A stretch of DNA of 64,000 bases, from NCBI GenBank assembly GCA_045587545.1, contig JAZNCN010000003.1:20387-84386 (forward strand), written 5' to 3'. This stretch comes from Caccoplasma_A sp045587545. Lineage in GTDB: Bacteria; Bacteroidota; Bacteroidia; Bacteroidales; G3-4614. This document shows positions 52,202-61,613 of this stretch, piece by piece. The notes under the pieces were generated by a model that was not told the origin of the DNA, did not search any database, and was given only the letters and a program-made list of their open reading frames with translations. A program made the position numbers and the translations under genes. The stretch's first letter is position 1. Every line of letters starts with the position of its first letter.

Positions 52202-52221
52202 GGACAGAGCATGCTCTGTCC
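52202..52221. repeat. Solo palindrome of family P
   Basis: GGACAGAG-CATG-CTCTGTCC, perfect, followed by CTACTTTAATG, the start of the family P middle, which then breaks off. Confidence 0.6.
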
Positions 52222-52276
52222 CTACTTTAATGCAAAAATATGCTAATTTTTTTTAAGATGCAATAGCGGCAGCTAC

Positions 52277-52291
52277 GGGGGAGGGGGGGGG
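52277..52291 (+). other. G-tract (G5 A G9)
   Basis: Fourteen guanines broken by one A in a strongly AT-rich non-coding gap. It could be a slippage-prone tract, half of a G-quadruplex, or an assembly-sensitive spot. Confidence 0.5.
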
Positions 52292-52417
52292 TAAATTGCT
52301 GATTTACTGCTACTTAGCATTGTTGTTTTTTTTTTAAAACTGTTAGTATTAGACCTATTAGCCCAATTGGTCTAATTAGTCGTATTAAAGAGAAACGAAG
52401 TTGAAAACTAACAACTG

Positions 52418-52507
52418 ACAAATCTGCGAATATGCGAGGGCAAAATAAGTTTACTTAAACTTTGCCGAGCGTGAGCAGATTCAACGAGCGAATGCTCGTT
52501 AACTGAC
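52418..52507 (+). repeat. 90-bp repeat (family H), copy 3
   Basis: ACAAATCTGCGAATATGCG...GCCGAGCGTGAGCAGATTC and the hairpin AACGAGC-GAAT-GCTCGTT, closest to copy 1 at 38697. The gap 51989-52759 otherwise holds no gene. Confidence 0.65.
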
Positions 52508-52657
52508 AACTTTTTTATAGTTTATTTAATTGCATAGATGTTGTATATTTTCCGAATATTAATTATAACAAAAAGGTATATTTTTTTTATTAATAAAAAC
52601 TTTTTGTTAGTTGATTTGTAAAAAAATCATCTTTTGTCAAAAAAATACTCAAAAAAG

Positions 52658-52689
52658 TTGCAAAATTCCGTTTTAGTATATTACCTTTG
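52658..52689 (+). promoter_or_regulatory. gdhA promoter
   Basis: -33 TTG (52658-52660), 21 bases, -7 TACCTTTG (52682-52689). The leader is about 65 bases. Confidence 0.65.
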
Positions 52690-52759
52690 CATCGGTCTTA
52701 AAAAACCACACAATTAAAGTTTGTGTTTAATTTGAAGTACAATTTAAATTTTAATAAAA

Positions 52760-54094
52760 ATGGAAGTAAAAAAAGTTTTAAGCGATTTGAAAAGACGCTT
52801 TCCCAACGAGCCTGAGTATCATCAAGCTGTTGAAGAGGTATTAATGACAATTGAAGAGGAGTATAACAAACACCCCGAGTTTGAAAAATATAATTTGATT
52901 GAGAGACTTTGCATACCCGATAGAGTTTTCACTTTTAGAGTAACTTGGGTTGACGACAAAGGTCAAGTTCAAACAAATATGGGATATCGTATCCAACACA
53001 ATAATGCTATTGGTCCCTACAAAGGTGGTATCCGTTTCCACTCATCAGTAAACCTTTCAATTTTGAAATTCCTTGCTTTTGAGCAAACTTTCAAAAACTC
53101 TCTTACTACTCTTCCTATGGGTGGTGGTAAAGGAGGTTCTGACTTCAGCCCTCGTGGTAAATCTGATATGGAGGTTATGCGCTTCTGTCAAGCATTCGTT
53201 ACTGAGTTATGGCGCCATATCGGACCTCAAACAGACGTTCCTGCCGGAGATATAGGTGTTGGTGGTCGTGAGGTTGGCTACATGTACGGTATGTACAAAA
53301 AAATGGCTCTTGAGAACACTGGTACTTTCACTGGTAAAGGATTGGAGTTCGGAGGTTCATTGGTTCGTCCAGAAGCTACAGGTTACGGAAATGTTTACTT
53401 CTTGCTTGAGATGCTAAAGACCAAAGGTATTGATATTAAAGATAAAGTTGTTGCTGTATCGGGTTCTGGTAACGTTGCTCAATATACAGTTAAAAAACTT
53501 ATCAGCCTTGGCGCAAAAGTTATCACAATGTCTGATAGTAACGGTTACATTTATGACCCGGACGGAATTGATGAAGAGAAACTTGCATATATTTTCAACT
53601 TGAAAAACGTTCAACGCGGACGTATCAGAGAGTATGCCGAAAAATATGGCTGCAAATATGTTGAAGGTGCTCGTCCTTGGAATGAGAAATGTGATATTGC
53701 AATGCCAAGTGCTACTCAAAACGAGATTGATGGAGACGATGCTCGCGCACTTCTTGCCAATGGCTGTTTCGCAGTTTCAGAGGGAGCAAACATGCCCTCT
53801 ACACCTGAAGCTATCGCCGAGTTCTTGAACGCTAAAATACTTTATGCTCCGGGTAAGGCTGCTAATGCAGGTGGTGTATCGGTAAGTGGATTGGAGATGA
53901 CTCAAAACTCTATCAAACTAAGCTGGAGCAGAGAAGAGGTTGATGCAAAACTTCAATCAATCATGAAAGAAATTCACGCACAATGTACTCTTTACGGAAA
54001 ACAAGAAGATGGATACATAAACTACGTAAAAGGTGCTAATGTTGCAGGATTTATGAAAGTTGCAAAAGCAATGATGGCTCAAGGTATTTTATAA
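52760..54094 (+). CDS. gdhA: NADP-type glutamate dehydrogenase
   Basis: 444-residue hexameric enzyme that makes glutamate from 2-oxoglutarate and ammonium with NAD(P)H. It has the substrate-binding segment YRIQHNNAIGPYKGGIRFH, the catalytic-lysine glycine-rich motif LPMGGGKGGSDFSPRGKSD, and PAGDIGVGGREVGYMYG. The Rossmann domain has VAVSGSGNVAQYTVKKL and ends in AKAMMAQGIL. Length fits the ~445-residue bacterial class usually NADPH-dependent, though cofactor choice is inferred. It is monocistronic with a clear promoter and terminator; it is a main ammonium-assimilation enzyme in Bacteroidales. Confidence 0.96.
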   Translation: MEVKKVLSDLKRRFPNEPEYHQAVEEVLMTIEEEYNKHPEFEKYNLIERLCIPDRVFTFRVTWVDDKGQVQTNMGYRIQHNNAIGPYKGGIRFHSSVNLSILKFLAFEQTFKNSLTTLPMGGGKGGSDFSPRGKSDMEVMRFCQAFVTELWRHIGPQTDVPAGDIGVGGREVGYMYGMYKKMALENTGTFTGKGLEFGGSLVRPEATGYGNVYFLLEMLKTKGIDIKDKVVAVSGSGNVAQYTVKKLISLGAKVITMSDSNGYIYDPDGIDEEKLAYIFNLKNVQRGRIREYAEKYGCKYVEGARPWNEKCDIAMPSATQNEIDGDDARALLANGCFAVSEGANMPSTPEAIAEFLNAKILYAPGKAANAGGVSVSGLEMTQNSIKLSWSREEVDAKLQSIMKEIHAQCTLYGKQEDGYINYVKGANVAGFMKVAKAMMAQGIL

Positions 54095-54117
54095 TATAAA
54101 CAACTTTACATAACGTA

Positions 54118-54155
54118 AAAGGCAGGAGATTCACCTCTTCTGCCTTTATTGTTTT
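54118..54155 (+). terminator. gdhA terminator
   Basis: AAAGGCAGGAGA (54118-54129) pairs with TCTTCTGCCTTT (54136-54147) with one G-T pair, followed by ATTGTTTTA. Confidence 0.8.
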
Positions 54156-54171
54156 ATACCTCAAAAAAAAA

Positions 54172-54264
54172 GAAAGGTAAAGCCTCACGGATCTACCTTT
54201 CCAAAGTCATGAAAAACACATTACAAAATCCATTAATCGAAAGTTTCGATTAATGGATTTTGTA
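54172..54264. other. Double hairpin element between gdhA and ruvC
   Basis: AAAGGTA (~54174-54180) pairs with TACCTTT (~54194-54200) around AGCCTCACGGATC. Then comes a perfect 21-bp inverted repeat, TACAAAATCCATTA... at 54222-54242, with its complement at 54244-54264. No T run follows. It may be a small RNA, a processing site or a mobile palindrome. The remaining gap to 54556 is AT-rich, with only the ruvC -7 box. Confidence 0.45.
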
Positions 54265-54490
54265 GTTTATGTCTCTCAAAATTTTCATTGAAAATTCCTC
54301 AATTAATCTATATTCACACAAATCATAGGTTAGCTTCATAGTTTATACTTAAAAACAACTATCCTATAACTTTTTCTATTCTATATCTCTTATAAATTGA
54401 AATTAAAACAAAATGTTAAATAATTTCAAATATATTGCGAATGTACAATATTTTTTTAATATACAAGATATTAATGCTAATATTTTTATG

Positions 54491-54498
54491 TATTTTTG
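54491..54498 (+). promoter_or_regulatory. ruvC-metH -7 box
   Basis: TATTTTTG fits TAnnTTTG, 58 bases before the ruvC ATG. No clear -33. Confidence 0.45.
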
Positions 54499-54556
54499 CA
54501 TGTTATGCTTAAGCAATAGCAAAAATCATATTAATAATTTAATTTCAACCATATAA

Positions 54557-55117
54557 ATGGCTCAAAAGCACAGAGTTTTAGGAATTGACCCCGGTACTAA
54601 TGTTATGGGATACGGCATCATTGAGAGTGATGGAAAAAATCCGCATCTTGTTGTTATGGGAACTCTTAAACTTAGTAAATTTGAAAACCATTATATGAGA
54701 TTGAATAGAATATATGAAAGAGTTTCGGGATTGATTACTCAATACTCTCCTGACGAATTAGCCATCGAGGCCCCTTTCTTTGGTAAAAACGTACAATCAA
54801 TGCTTAAATTGGGTAGAGCCCAAGGTGTTGCAATGGCTGCTGCTATTCATCACGAATTACCTATTACCGAATATGCTCCTCTAAAGATAAAACTTGCAGT
54901 TACAGGTAATGGTAGTGCTTCAAAAGAGCAAGTAGCTGATATGCTTAGAAGAATTTTACATATTCCTCAAGATAAGATGGACCCTCAATTAGATGCAACT
55001 GATGCGGTTGCTGCTGCTCTATGCCACTACTACCAAATGAAATCTCCTATATCTGAAAAAGGGTGCAAAAGCTGGAAAGAGTATATTACTAAAAATTCCG
55101 ACAAAGTTATTAAGTAG
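54557..55117 (+). CDS. ruvC: Holliday junction resolvase RuvC
   Basis: 186-residue endonuclease that cuts four-way junctions with RuvAB. RNase H-like fold with the acidic catalytic set: Asp11 in GIDPGTNVMGYG, Glu71 in AIEAPFFGKN, and Asp146/Asp149 in QLDATDAVAAALCH. YAPLKIKLAVTGNGSASKEQV is the conserved DNA-binding segment. Length is slightly above the E. coli protein (173), with a short basic tail. metH follows after 12 bp, so the two are probably co-transcribed despite unrelated functions. Confidence 0.97.
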   Translation: MAQKHRVLGIDPGTNVMGYGIIESDGKNPHLVVMGTLKLSKFENHYMRLNRIYERVSGLITQYSPDELAIEAPFFGKNVQSMLKLGRAQGVAMAAAIHHELPITEYAPLKIKLAVTGNGSASKEQVADMLRRILHIPQDKMDPQLDATDAVAAALCHYYQMKSPISEKGCKSWKEYITKNSDKVIK

Positions 55118-55129
55118 ATTATCAAAATA

Positions 55130-58100
55130 ATGAATAGATATATTTTTGAAGAACTCCTTAAAGAGAGAATTTTAATTCTAGACGGTGCAATGGGTACAGA
55201 AATTCAGAAATACAGACTGAACGAGAAGGATTTTAGGGGTTCTCTGTTTAAAGAGCATAAATCAGAGCTTAAAGGGTGTAACGATATATTGGCATTAACT
55301 CAACCGCAAATAATAAAAGATATACATAAATCGTATCTTGAAGCAGGTGCTGATATTATTGAGACAAATACCTTCAATGCTACATCTGTTTCGCTATCGG
55401 ATTATGGTTTAGAAAATTATGTTGAAAATATAAACCGTACCGCTGTCAGAATTGCTAAAGAGAGAGCCAAAGAGTTCTCATCAAAAGAAAAACCACGCTT
55501 TGTAGCAGGCAGTATAGGACCTACTAATAAAAGTTGTTCAATATCGCCAGACGTCAATAACCCATCAACAAGAGCTATCACATATGACTCTCTTTTTAAC
55601 GCTTATAAGGAGCAGATTAATATTCTTATTGATGAGGGGGTAGATATCATATTATTAGAGACAATATTTGACACTCTAAATGTAAAGTGTGCCATTGACG
55701 CTGTACAAAACATTTTCAGAGAGAAGAATATTTCGTTACCCTTAATGTTGTCCCTCACAATATCGGACAATGCAGGGCGCACACTTTCGGGACAAACCAT
55801 AAAAGCTTTTGTTGCATCGGTTGCTCATGCTCCTATAACTTCAATTGGTATTAACTGTTCCTTCGGAGCAAAAGATATTCTCCCTTTCTTAAGAGAACTT
55901 TCTGAAATTGCACCATATTATATATCGGTTCACCCAAATGCAGGATTACCTAATCGTTTTGGAGAGTATGACGAAACTCCCCTAATGATGGCAGAAGATA
56001 TGACTCTCTACTTAAATGAGAAACTTGTTAATATAATGGGAGGTTGTTGTGGTACAACTCCTGAGCATATCAAGCTATTGTCTGAAATTGCAAGAGAGGC
56101 TACACCCCATACCCCAACTGCAGTAAACAACAGTTTAATTCTCTCTGGTCTTGAACCATTGACTGTATGTAAAGAGAATAACTTTATAAATGTAGGAGAA
56201 AGATGTAACGTTGCAGGTTCTCGCAAATTCCTCAGACTTATTAATGAGAAAAATTACGAAGAGGCTCTTTTAATAGCCCGCAAACAAGTTAAAGATGGTG
56301 CTCAGATAATTGACATCAATATGGACGATGGTATGCTCAATCCAAAAGATGAGATGGTTACATTCTTGAATTTACTTGCTTCAGAACCTGATGTATGCCG
56401 AGTGCCGTTTATGATAGACTCTTCGGATTGGAGCGTTATTGAAGCAGGTTTAAAGTGTGTGCAAGGTAAAGCTATTGTAAACTCAATAAGTTTGAAAGAG
56501 GGAGAGAAAGTTTTTATTGAGCGCGCAAAACGCATCAAAGAGATGGGTGCGGCACTTGTTGTTATGGCTTTTGATGAAAATGGACAGGCTGATAATTATG
56601 AAAGAAAAATTTCTGTTTGTAAAAGAGCATACGACATTTTGACAAAAGAGTGCGATATAAACCCCAACGATATAATATTTGACCCCAATATATTGGCTGT
56701 TGCTACCGGTATTGATGAGCATAAGAATTATGCCAAAGACTTTATTGATGCAACACTATGGATTAAGGATAATTTACCTTATGCCAAAGTGAGTGGTGGC
56801 GTTAGCAATTTGTCATTCTCTTTCAGAGGGAATAACTACATAAGAGAGGTTATGCATTCGGTATTTTTATACCACGCCATAAATGCCGGTATGGATATGG
56901 CTATTGTAAACCCTGCAACAAATGTATGTTATAATGATATCCCAAAAGATATTTTAGAGGCTGTTGAAGATGTTATACTCAATCGCAGAGATGATGCAAC
57001 CGAACACCTTATTGAGATTGCAGAGAGGGTAAAGGGCGAAAAGATTGAGAACAAAAGCAATAGTAATGAAACATTATTGGAAAACATATCTCTATCAGAG
57101 AGATTGGCTAATGCTTTAATAAAAGGCAATGCCGAAAATTTACTGAGCGACATTGAATTGGCTCTTAAAGAGTTCAAGAGTGCTGTTGCCATTATTGAAG
57201 GGCCTTTAATGGAGGGTATGAACCAAGTGGGTACTCTTTTTGGCGAAGGCAAAATGTTTTTACCGCAAGTTGTGAAGAGTGCTCGAACAATGAAGAGAGC
57301 TGTTGAGATACTGCAACCATATATTGAGAATGAGAAATCGTCAACAACAAAGAGTGCAGGAAAAATTGTTCTTGCTACTGTAAAGGGCGATGTTCATGAT
57401 ATTGGCAAAAATATTGTTTCAGTGGTATTGGGCTGCAATAACTACGAAGTTTTTGACCTTGGAGTTATGGTTCCGACAGAGGCTATTATTGAAAAAGCAT
57501 TGGAAGTTAATGCCGATATTATAGGAGTAAGCGGACTTATCACCCCTTCGTTAAATGAGATGTGCAACCTTGCAAAAGAACTTGAAAAAAGAAGGCTTGA
57601 TATTCCTTTGCTGATTGGTGGGGCAACCACTTCGGAACTTCATACTGCAGTAAAAATTGCTCCATTATACAGCGGAGCAGTAGTTTATGTAAAAGATGCA
57701 TCGCAAGACCCTATTGTGGCTGCTAAACTTACAAATGACAAATTACGCGACAACTTCATTAAAGAGGTTAAAGAGCGCCAAAGAGTTTTAAGAGAAGATA
57801 AAGCCATAAATGATATTATACCTTTATCGGTAGCTGAAGAAGAGAGCGGAAAAGTGTATTGCAACAACTATACCCCTGTTAAACCAAATAGGTTTGGCGA
57901 AGAGATTAATCTCTGTTTTAGCATAAAGGAACTGATGGAGTTTATTAATTGGGGACAATTTTTTTACGTTTGGAATTTAAGTGGTAAATATGCCTCCGTT
58001 GCGTACATTAGCGGCTGCGACCACTGCAAAGCATCATGGCTTGCGTCGTTTGATGAGAGCAAACGCAAAAAAGCCTCGGAAGCTATGCAACTGCACAAAG

Positions 58101-58810
58101 ATTGTATTCGCATTATTGATTCTATAATAGAGAGTATTAACCCTCAAATAAAAGCCTCTGTAAAATTTTATAAAGCCTATTCAGAGGAGAGAGAGATTGT
58201 ATTGGGTGATAATAGGGAGGTTGTAATTCCTACTTTACGACAACAAAAGAGAAAAGAGAACGGGGAGAAATATCTTGCTCTTAGCGATTATATATTACCC
58301 TCATCTGAAAACAGTGAGGACTATATAGGTGTTTTTGCTGTTACAGCAGGCATGGATATTCAAAGATTGATTGAAAGTTATAGGAGCAATGGCGACGATT
58401 ACTCTTCGCTGATTGTTCAATCGTTTGCCGATAGAATTGCAGAGGCCGCAGCTGCATATACTCACTTCCTGGTTAAAAGTGATATTTGGGGATACTCTCC
58501 AAATGAGGATAGAGATAGTACAAAAATAATAAAAGGTATAGGTTGCGGCATAAGACCTGCTGTTGGATACCCTTCCCTACCCGACCAATCTCTTATTTTT
58601 GATATGCAAAAACTGATTGATTTTAAGAATTTGGGCATTGAGATTACTGAAAACGGAGCTATGTATCCCAATGCATCGGTATGCGGAATAATGATCGCAA
58701 ACCCAAATGCAGAATATTTTACCATAAATATTGGAGAGGAGCAGAGAGAAGAGTATTCAAAGAAACGAGGTTTTTCTGATATTGAGAAAAATAAGTGGTT
58801 AACTATTTAG
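55130..58810 (+). CDS. metH: Cobalamin-dependent methionine synthase
   Basis: 1226-residue four-module enzyme that methylates homocysteine from 5-methyltetrahydrofolate through B12. Homocysteine domain ~1-330 (LDGAMGTEIQ; zinc Cys pair in MGGCCGTTPEH). Pterin-binding domain ~350-630 (FINVGERCNVAGSRKF, DGAQIIDINMDDGM). Cobalamin domain ~650-880 with GDVHDIGKNIVS, the cobalt-ligating His near residue 758. SAM-dependent reactivation domain ~900-1226, with the SAM motif RPAVGYPSLPDQS. All modules are present at full length. With MutAB it makes a second B12 user within 6 kb. No cobalamin riboswitch is seen, and it is co-directed with ruvC upstream. Confidence 0.98.
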   Translation: MNRYIFEELLKERILILDGAMGTEIQKYRLNEKDFRGSLFKEHKSELKGCNDILALTQPQIIKDIHKSYLEAGADIIETNTFNATSVSLSDYGLENYVENINRTAVRIAKERAKEFSSKEKPRFVAGSIGPTNKSCSISPDVNNPSTRAITYDSLFNAYKEQINILIDEGVDIILLETIFDTLNVKCAIDAVQNIFREKNISLPLMLSLTISDNAGRTLSGQTIKAFVASVAHAPITSIGINCSFGAKDILPFLRELSEIAPYYISVHPNAGLPNRFGEYDETPLMMAEDMTLYLNEKLVNIMGGCCGTTPEHIKLLSEIAREATPHTPTAVNNSLILSGLEPLTVCKENNFINVGERCNVAGSRKFLRLINEKNYEEALLIARKQVKDGAQIIDINMDDGMLNPKDEMVTFLNLLASEPDVCRVPFMIDSSDWSVIEAGLKCVQGKAIVNSISLKEGEKVFIERAKRIKEMGAALVVMAFDENGQADNYERKISVCKRAYDILTKECDINPNDIIFDPNILAVATGIDEHKNYAKDFIDATLWIKDNLPYAKVSGGVSNLSFSFRGNNYIREVMHSVFLYHAINAGMDMAIVNPATNVCYNDIPKDILEAVEDVILNRRDDATEHLIEIAERVKGEKIENKSNSNETLLENISLSERLANALIKGNAENLLSDIELALKEFKSAVAIIEGPLMEGMNQVGTLFGEGKMFLPQVVKSARTMKRAVEILQPYIENEKSSTTKSAGKIVLATVKGDVHDIGKNIVSVVLGCNNYEVFDLGVMVPTEAIIEKALEVNADIIGVSGLITPSLNEMCNLAKELEKRRLDIPLLIGGATTSELHTAVKIAPLYSGAVVYVKDASQDPIVAAKLTNDKLRDNFIKEVKERQRVLREDKAINDIIPLSVAEEESGKVYCNNYTPVKPNRFGEEINLCFSIKELMEFINWGQFFYVWNLSGKYASVAYISGCDHCKASWLASFDESKRKKASEAMQLHKDCIRIIDSIIESINPQIKASVKFYKAYSEEREIVLGDNREVVIPTLRQQKRKENGEKYLALSDYILPSSENSEDYIGVFAVTAGMDIQRLIESYRSNGDDYSSLIVQSFADRIAEAAAAYTHFLVKSDIWGYSPNEDRDSTKIIKGIGCGIRPAVGYPSLPDQSLIFDMQKLIDFKNLGIEITENGAMYPNASVCGIMIANPNAEYFTINIGEEQREEYSKKRGFSDIEKNKWLTI

Positions 58811-58840
58811 TATATATTTTAATTATATTAATATAATTAA

Positions 58841-58872
58841 TTGGATTTTATTATTGCATTATATTAATTTTG
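58841..58872 (+). promoter_or_regulatory. ddh promoter
   Basis: TTG (58841-58843), 21 bases, TAATTTTG (58865-58872). The leader to the ATG at 58893 is only ~14 bases. Confidence 0.65.
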
Positions 58873-58892
58873 CGAAATCAAATTTTAAGAAT

Positions 58893-59789
58893 ATGAAAAT
58901 TAAAAGAGTTGCCGTAGTTGGATACGGAAATATTGGGAAATATACTATTGAGGCTATTGAGGCTTCAAATGATATGGAGATTGCAGGTATTGTCAGACGT
59001 AACATAAACAATATACCTGAAGAGATAAAAAAATATAAGGTTGTTACAGATATCAAGCAACTTGATAATGTTGATGTTGCTATTCTTGCAACTCCTACTC
59101 GTAAAGTTGAAGAGTATGCAACCGAAATATTATCGTTGGGTATTAACACCGCCGATAGTTATGACATACACACAGGAATATCGGCTCTTAGAGCAAACCT
59201 TAACAAAGTTGCCAAAGAGAACGGAGCTGTTGCAATTATATCGGCTGGCTGGGATCCGGGTAGCGATTCTGTTGTTCGTACTCTTATGGAAGCTGCGGCT
59301 CCTAAAGGTATCACATACACAAACTTCGGTCCCGGAATGAGCATGGGACACACCGTTGCCGTTAAAGCTATTGAAGGGGTTAAGGCGGCTCTCTCAATGA
59401 CTATTCCTGTTGGAACAGGTATCCATAGACGAATGGTATATATTGAGGTTGAAGATGGCTACAAATTTGAAGAGGTTGCAAAAGCAATAAAAGCAGATGC
59501 ATATTTTGTAAATGACGAAACCCACGTTATGCAGGTTGAGAGCGTTGATAACCTTCTTGATATGGGTCATGGTGTAATGATGTGTCGCAAAGGAGTTTCG
59601 GGTAAAACTCAAAATCAACTGTTTGAGTTTAATATGAAGATAAACAACCCTGCCCTTACTGCTCAAATGTTGGTTAATGCTGCTCGTGCAACTTTCCGCC
59701 AACAACCCGGTTGTTACACCTTGCCTGAGGTTCCTGTAATTGATCTTTTACCCGGAGAGAGAGAGGAGTGGATTTCTCATCTTGTATAA
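58893..59789 (+). CDS. ddh: meso-diaminopimelate dehydrogenase
   Basis: 298 residues from the ATG at 58893; an upstream TTG start at 58854 would place the promoter's -7 box inside the gene. NADPH-dependent enzyme making meso-diaminopimelate directly from tetrahydrodipicolinate, for lysine and peptidoglycan. Rossmann motif VVGYGNIGKYTIEAIE, then ATPTRKVEEYA, SAGWDPGSDSVVRTLMEAAAP and the substrate-domain segment FGPGMSMGHTVAVKAI, with the typical end CYTLPEVPVIDLLPGE. This one-step route is found in a limited set of bacteria including Bacteroides relatives. lgt follows 38 bp downstream. Confidence 0.95.
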   Translation: MKIKRVAVVGYGNIGKYTIEAIEASNDMEIAGIVRRNINNIPEEIKKYKVVTDIKQLDNVDVAILATPTRKVEEYATEILSLGINTADSYDIHTGISALRANLNKVAKENGAVAIISAGWDPGSDSVVRTLMEAAAPKGITYTNFGPGMSMGHTVAVKAIEGVKAALSMTIPVGTGIHRRMVYIEVEDGYKFEEVAKAIKADAYFVNDETHVMQVESVDNLLDMGHGVMMCRKGVSGKTQNQLFEFNMKINNPALTAQMLVNAARATFRQQPGCYTLPEVPVIDLLPGEREEWISHLV

Positions 59790-59827
59790 AATTAAAAAGA
59801 TATTATTAATAGATTATTTATCACATA

Positions 59828-60709
59828 ATGCTTAGTTCTATTGTTTGGAATGCAGATCCTACGATGTTTTCAATCTTTGGATTGGAGATAAGATGGTATG
59901 GTTTTTTGTTTGCCATAGGCTTTTTGATTGGATATTATATTGAAGCAAAAATCTTCAAAAATGATAAGGCTCCGGAAGAATGGTGCGACAAACTATTTAT
60001 ATATGTAATAGTTGCAACTATTATTGGTGCAAGATTGGGACATTGTTTCTTTTATGGTTGGGAATACTACTCGGAACATCCTTGGGAGATATTGAAAATA
60101 TGGGAAGGCGGACTTGCAAGCCACGGAGGAGCAATTGCGATACTTATTGCCATATTTATATTCTCAAAAAAAGTTACTCATCGCAGCATGATATGGGTAT
60201 TAGACAGATTGGCAATTCCTGTAGCTCTTGTTGCTTCAATGATTCGCTTGGGAAACCTTATGAATCACGAAATATTTGGCTACGAAACCACTATGCCTTG
60301 GGGTTTTAACTTCATAACAAATATTGCAGCGTGGCAAAACGGAGCAACCCCACAATATACAATGACATCGCACCCGACTCAAATATATGAATCATTATCT
60401 TATCTGACACTATTTGTAACATTAATGTTTATGTATTGGAAGAGAGATATGGGTAACCGCAGAGGTGTATTGTTTGGGACATTCATGCTATGGGTATTTG
60501 GTTCAAGATTCTTTATTGAAATTCTTAAACAACCTCAAGAACTGTTTGAGATAGAGATGATGGAACGTATATGGCTTAATATGGGACAACTTCTTAGTAT
60601 CCCTTTTATTATCGCCGGTATATACTTTATTATAAAGGGTAATCAAGGACCTAAAAAGAGTGGTAAGATTTCACATAGACACTCCCATATTCATAGGCAC
60701 TACAAGTAG
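59828..60709 (+). CDS. lgt: Phosphatidylglycerol-prolipoprotein diacylglyceryl transferase
   Basis: 293-residue inner-membrane enzyme that attaches diacylglycerol to the lipobox Cys of lipoproteins, such as the GH92 and FISUMP-2 proteins in this window. About seven membrane helices. Characteristic segments: FGLEIRWYGFLFAIGF near the N-terminus, IIGARLGHCFFYGWEYY, the catalytic-loop segment IWEGGLASHGGAIAI, and the Lgt signature RLGNLMNHEIFG with the conserved Arg/Asn/Glu. HPTQIYESL follows. The C-terminus is short and His/Arg-rich (SHRHSHIHRHYK), not a family feature. It is probably transcribed with ddh. Confidence 0.96.
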   Translation: MLSSIVWNADPTMFSIFGLEIRWYGFLFAIGFLIGYYIEAKIFKNDKAPEEWCDKLFIYVIVATIIGARLGHCFFYGWEYYSEHPWEILKIWEGGLASHGGAIAILIAIFIFSKKVTHRSMIWVLDRLAIPVALVASMIRLGNLMNHEIFGYETTMPWGFNFITNIAAWQNGATPQYTMTSHPTQIYESLSYLTLFVTLMFMYWKRDMGNRRGVLFGTFMLWVFGSRFFIEILKQPQELFEIEMMERIWLNMGQLLSIPFIIAGIYFIIKGNQGPKKSGKISHRHSHIHRHYK

Positions 60710-60793
60710 CAGCACATCTTTTTTTCCGCCATAGCAGGCAGGTAGATAATAGGCTATTGTTGTTACTATAAAAGTAAATTTAAGCAATTGTTT

Positions 60794-60840
60794 AAAATAA
60801 AGAACGTATCATATGCATAACATGATACGTTCTTTATTTT
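60794..60840. terminator. Bidirectional terminator between lgt and the SDR gene
   Basis: A perfect 19-bp stem (60794-60812 with 60822-60840, core AAAGAACGTATCAT), 9-base loop, A/T ends on both sides. Confidence 0.85.
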
Positions 60841-60842
60841 AA

Positions 60843-61574
60843 CTATTTTGTTTTTACTATTTTAAGACGTTCCCATATAAAGTTGGGTATTAGTCGCCAA
60901 AAGGCTACCAATATAGAATAGCGCCAATCTATTATTGCTACTCTCTTCTTATTTACGACCGCCTTATATAGTTTTTTTGCCGTATAGCCGGCTTGCATCT
61001 TCATTGGGTAGTTTGCACTACGTAATAGGGCTGTCTTTACAAATCCGGGACGTATATCGGTAAATGATATTTTATCGCCACGCATTCTTGACAATTGCGC
61101 CAAGCATTGAAGATATATATTATTAAAACGTTTTGTTGCTGAATAGGAAGGTGCTACTCCTAAGCCTTTTGTCCCTGCTATTGATGAAACTACGGCAATT
61201 TGTCCTCCTCCGTTTTTTGAGAAGTAATCGTAAGCCTTTATTACCATCTGTGTCATTCCCAAGCAGTTTGTTTTTACTGTATCAATCTCAATTTGTGGTT
61301 GCAACTCTTTATTTTGAAAGCCAATGCCTGATACATGCAAGTATATATCCATTCCCCCCATATCATCAATCAACTCCAATAGTTGTTGTGGAGCTTCTTG
61401 TTCTGTTATATCTATCTTTTTTATAAATGCTGTTTGCGGATACTCTTTTTGAAGGGAGAGGAGATTTTCGTCTCTTCGTCCTGCCAATCCTACTATATAT
61501 CCGTTTTGTAAGAATAGTTTTGCACTCTCCATTCCTATTCCTGATGTTGCTCCTACGATTACGATTTTTTTCAT
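60843..61574 (-). CDS. Short-chain dehydrogenase/reductase
   Basis: 243-residue classical SDR. N-terminal NAD(P)-binding motif GATSGIGMES (7-16) and GLAGRRDENLLSLQ, where the Arg after the second strand suggests NADP. Active-site Ser in VVSSIAGTKG (~residue 129) and catalytic YSATK (~143-147). The C-terminus is basic with a hydrophobic stretch (YSILVAFWRLIPNFIWERL) that may bind membrane. Substrate unknown. It begins 39 bp after the stop of the upstream T9SS-sorted gene on the same strand, so it may be co-transcribed. Confidence 0.9.
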   Translation of the reverse strand: MKKIVIVGATSGIGMESAKLFLQNGYIVGLAGRRDENLLSLQKEYPQTAFIKKIDITEQEAPQQLLELIDDMGGMDIYLHVSGIGFQNKELQPQIEIDTVKTNCLGMTQMVIKAYDYFSKNGGGQIAVVSSIAGTKGLGVAPSYSATKRFNNIYLQCLAQLSRMRGDKISFTDIRPGFVKTALLRSANYPMKMQAGYTAKKLYKAVVNKKRVAIIDWRYSILVAFWRLIPNFIWERLKIVKTK

Positions 61575-61613
61575 ATCTGTCGTTATGAAATATGGTTATA
61601 AATTCGTATAAAC

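Noticed and set aside
58854..58892. TTG start extending Ddh by 13 residues
   Set aside because: It would put the -7 promoter box inside the coding sequence; the Rossmann motif begins just after ATG 58893.
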